A stretch of DNA of 64,000 bases, taken from assembly GCF_031180885.1 (NCBI RefSeq), contig NZ_JAPSLK010000025.1, forward strand, positions 1 to 64,000, read 5' to 3'. The translations under genes were made by a program, and so were the position numbers. Below the pieces are notes generated by a model, which was not told where the DNA came from, did no database searches, and was given only the letters and a program-made list of their open reading frames with translations. Each line of letters begins with the position of its first letter. Position 1 is the stretch's first letter. The stretch comes from Saccharothrix sp. GTDB lineage: Bacteria; Actinomycetota; Actinomycetes; Mycobacteriales; Pseudonocardiaceae. This document shows positions 60,425-64,000 of the stretch, in pieces.

Positions 60425-61675
60425 ATGGAAGATGGGCAGCCGCCGGTTCAGGTGGACCGGTCGTGGGCCGACCCGGTGGAGAAGTTGATGGTGTCGTTGG
60501 GGTCGCTCAACCGGTACCAGCGGGACGGGCAGCCGAGCCTCCACAAGCCGCTTGCCGTGATGTGGGCGTTCGGGCAGCTTGCGGCGGGGCGTGGGCGGCT
60601 GTTCGGGTGGCCCGAGTTCCGGGAGGGGGTCGGGGAGGTGTTGGCCGAGTTCGGGATGTCTCGGAACACCCCGCAGTACCCGTTCTGGCACCTGGGGTCG
60701 GATGGTGGGTTGTGGGAGCGGCATGGGTTGGTGAAGGAGCCCACGTCGGCGGATGTCGATGCCGTTGCGGGGTTCACCGAGCAGGCCGCGGCGTTGTTGG
60801 CGGACCCGGCGGTGCGGGCGCAGGCGGTGGATGTGGTTCGGGCTGCTTATCTCGTTGACCTGGACGACCAGCCTTCCCTGTTGCGCCGAGTGGGGTTGCC
60901 GGTGCCGGTGGCGCCGGCGGCGGTGGACGTGTTGCAGCGGCTGGTGGGGGTTGAGATCACCACGGTCGACGGGAGTCTCAACCGGGTGTTGGAGGTGGAT
61001 TCACGCAACGCCCTGGTGGCTACCGAGCGGTCGCCGCGGGGGAAGTTGGTGCCGGTCGCCTGGGTGCAGGAAGGGCTGGACAAGCTGTACGCGCGTGGGC
61101 GGGTGGCGGCGTCTGTCAAGGAACTGAAGTACCGGAGTGCGTTTGTGGCGGCGGTGTTGGCGACCTTGCCGCGGGCCGTGGTGACGACGAAGCCGGCGGC
61201 CGTGTCGCTCGGGTACGCACCGGTCGCGCCGGATCGGCAGTTCGGTGTGCTCGACCGGACCGCGCTGGCCAAGTACCGGGTCGAGCAGGGGGCGCTGCGG
61301 CACGTCCTGATCGGTGACGCCGCGGTGGGGACGTGCGCGCTGTGCGGGCGGGAACTGCCGGTCAACCTGCTGGTCGCCGCGCACATCAAGCAGCGGGCCG
61401 AGTGTTCCGACGACGAGCGCAACGACCTGCGGAACGTGGCGATGCTGGCGTGTTCCCTGGGGTGCGACCGGCTGTTCGAGCTGGGGTACGTGACCGTGGG
61501 ACCGGACGGGACGATCTTGGCCACTCCGGTGGAAGGCGCACTGGCGGAGCAGCTCGCGACCCTGGCCGGCCGGGTCTCACCCGCGCACCACGCCGCGTCC
61601 GCCGGCTACTTCGCGTGGCATCGCGAACACGTCTTCGCGCGGGGCACGCGGTCCGTTGTCGGTGGGGGTCGTTAG
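60425..61675 (+). CDS. HNH endonuclease with sulfur-binding-like domain (McrA type)
   Basis: 416 residues from ATG 60425 (GTG 60410 possible). The N-terminal 100 residues resemble the sulfur-binding domain of ScoMcrA-type enzymes: LHKPLAVMWAFGQLAAGRGRLFGWPEF (HKPL at 40-43), FGMSRNTPQYPFWHL (YPFWHL at 85-90) and GGLWE. The C-terminal HNH nuclease has Cys304-x-x-Cys307 in TCALCGREL, VAAHIKQRAECSDDERNDLRN with His320, and ACSLGCDRLFELGYV. It is likely a type IV restriction enzyme cutting phosphorothioate-modified DNA. No dnd genes are seen in the window. Confidence 0.82.
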   Translation: MEDGQPPVQVDRSWADPVEKLMVSLGSLNRYQRDGQPSLHKPLAVMWAFGQLAAGRGRLFGWPEFREGVGEVLAEFGMSRNTPQYPFWHLGSDGGLWERHGLVKEPTSADVDAVAGFTEQAAALLADPAVRAQAVDVVRAAYLVDLDDQPSLLRRVGLPVPVAPAAVDVLQRLVGVEITTVDGSLNRVLEVDSRNALVATERSPRGKLVPVAWVQEGLDKLYARGRVAASVKELKYRSAFVAAVLATLPRAVVTTKPAAVSLGYAPVAPDRQFGVLDRTALAKYRVEQGALRHVLIGDAAVGTCALCGRELPVNLLVAAHIKQRAECSDDERNDLRNVAMLACSLGCDRLFELGYVTVGPDGTILATPVEGALAEQLATLAGRVSPAHHAASAGYFAWHREHVFARGTRSVVGGGR

Positions 61676-61684
61676 GATCGGTTC

Positions 61685-63489
<1,805 letters not shown>

Positions 63490-63493
<4 letters not shown>

Positions 63494-64000
63494 CGGAACT
63501 GCGCGCCGACTGCGAGCGGTGCTTCGGGTTGTGCTGCGTGGTCCCGGCGTTCGCCAAGTCCGCGGACTTCGCGATCGACAAACCGGCCCGCACGCCGTGC
63601 CGCAACCTCGGCGCCGACTTCCGCTGCCGCATCCATGAGACCCTGCCGCAGCGCGGTTTCCGCGGCTGCACGGTCTACGACTGCTTCGGTGCGGGCCAGC
63701 AGGTCGCCCAGGCGACCTTCGGGGGCCGCAGCTGGCGGGACGCGCCGGAGTCCGCCGAGCTGATGTTCGACGTCTTCCCGGTCGTGCGGGAGCTGCACGA
63801 ACTCCTCTGGTACCTCACCCAGGCCCTTGCCCTGCCGAAGGCCGCGAGCCTGACCACGAAGCTCGACGAGGCCCGGAAGGAGATCGAAGCGCTCACCGCC
63901 GAACGGCCGGAAGTGTTGGCACGGCTGGACGTCGGCCCCCGCTGGCGCGCCGTCGCCGCCCTGCTGGAACAGGCCAGCGACCTCGCGCGCCGGCACGTCA
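63490..64000 (+). CDS. Cysteine-rich protein, probable pentapeptide-repeat protein N-terminus (cut by edge)
   Basis: ATG 63490 overlaps the RecQ stop (ATGA) and the frame is open to the window end (170 residues visible). The start is rich in cysteines: [56 protein letters not shown], a pattern that could bind a metal. The rest is helical ([21 protein letters not shown]). In relatives that I recall, this N-terminus precedes pentapeptide repeats; they would lie beyond the edge. Confidence 0.7.

Overview
The window is high-GC actinobacterial DNA. Several things point to a filamentous actinomycete of the Pseudonocardiales type (Saccharothrix, Lentzea or Actinosynnema-like): GTG and TTG starts, 4-base overlaps in operons, Lsr2, a CsoR regulator, a SigE-family sigma factor, a tandem glycine riboswitch before gcvT, AfsR-like NB-ARC/TPR proteins and GC hairpins without T tracts as terminators. 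The genus is an inference; no rRNA is present.

Layout. 1-4.3 kb: end of a LuxR regulator, a small membrane protein with a damaged or missing start, and an ABC ATPase/FtsX-permease pair. 4.4-5.45 kb: a gene-free island of long palindromes, arrays of small hairpins and a 228-bp MITE-like insertion. 5.6-13.1 kb: a LacI-controlled sugar uptake operon (binding protein, two permeases, GH1 beta-glucosidase, no ATPase), a P-loop protein, the LacI repressor and an ACT-GNAT fusion. 13.1-22.2 kb: membrane and secreted proteins, an AlkZ-like winged-helix protein, a DM13 protein, a promoter with DasR-type operators before an AraC regulator, a very large secreted phosphodiester glycosidase/phosphoesterase, and an SRPBCC-ArsR-DUF899 operon. 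22.2-28.4 kb: fatty-acid oxidation genes (FadB-like, thiolase, acyl-CoA dehydrogenase, alpha-methylacyl-CoA racemase). 28.7-33.5 kb: small membrane proteins and a glycine-riboswitch-controlled gcvT-glyA operon. 33.5-42.2 kb: lipoproteins, an S9 peptidase, a spermidine biosynthesis operon, a metallophosphoesterase, and a sigma factor with its membrane partner. 42.3-51.5 kb: PabAB, Lsr2, CsoR, a tRNA-Leu, a GDSL hydrolase with a ricin-type lectin domain, a degenerate aspartic-protease-like protein, and a DrrAB-like exporter facing a TetR regulator.

51.9-64 kb looks like a signalling and defence region. On the minus strand is a probable operon: an NLR-like NB-ARC/TPR protein carrying an N-terminal glycine/glutamine motif like bacterial amyloid-signalling motifs, a SAM methyltransferase, and a one-pass receptor with an outside ligand-binding domain and an inside NTPase-like domain. 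Beside it lie a PD-(D/E)XK nuclease with a possible EVE-like N-terminus, a nuclease-DUF2075 ATPase fusion, an HNH endonuclease with a probable phosphorothioate-DNA-reading domain, RecQ, and a cysteine-rich protein cut by the window edge.

Three observations stand out. First, a roughly 100-bp palindromic element sits in frame inside two unrelated membrane proteins (29790-29892 and 40293-40393). Second, the palindrome island at 4.4-5.45 kb carries a readable insertion with target duplication. Third, the amyloid-type motif of the NLR-like protein also occurs in the open frame directly after the LuxR stop codon at the left edge.
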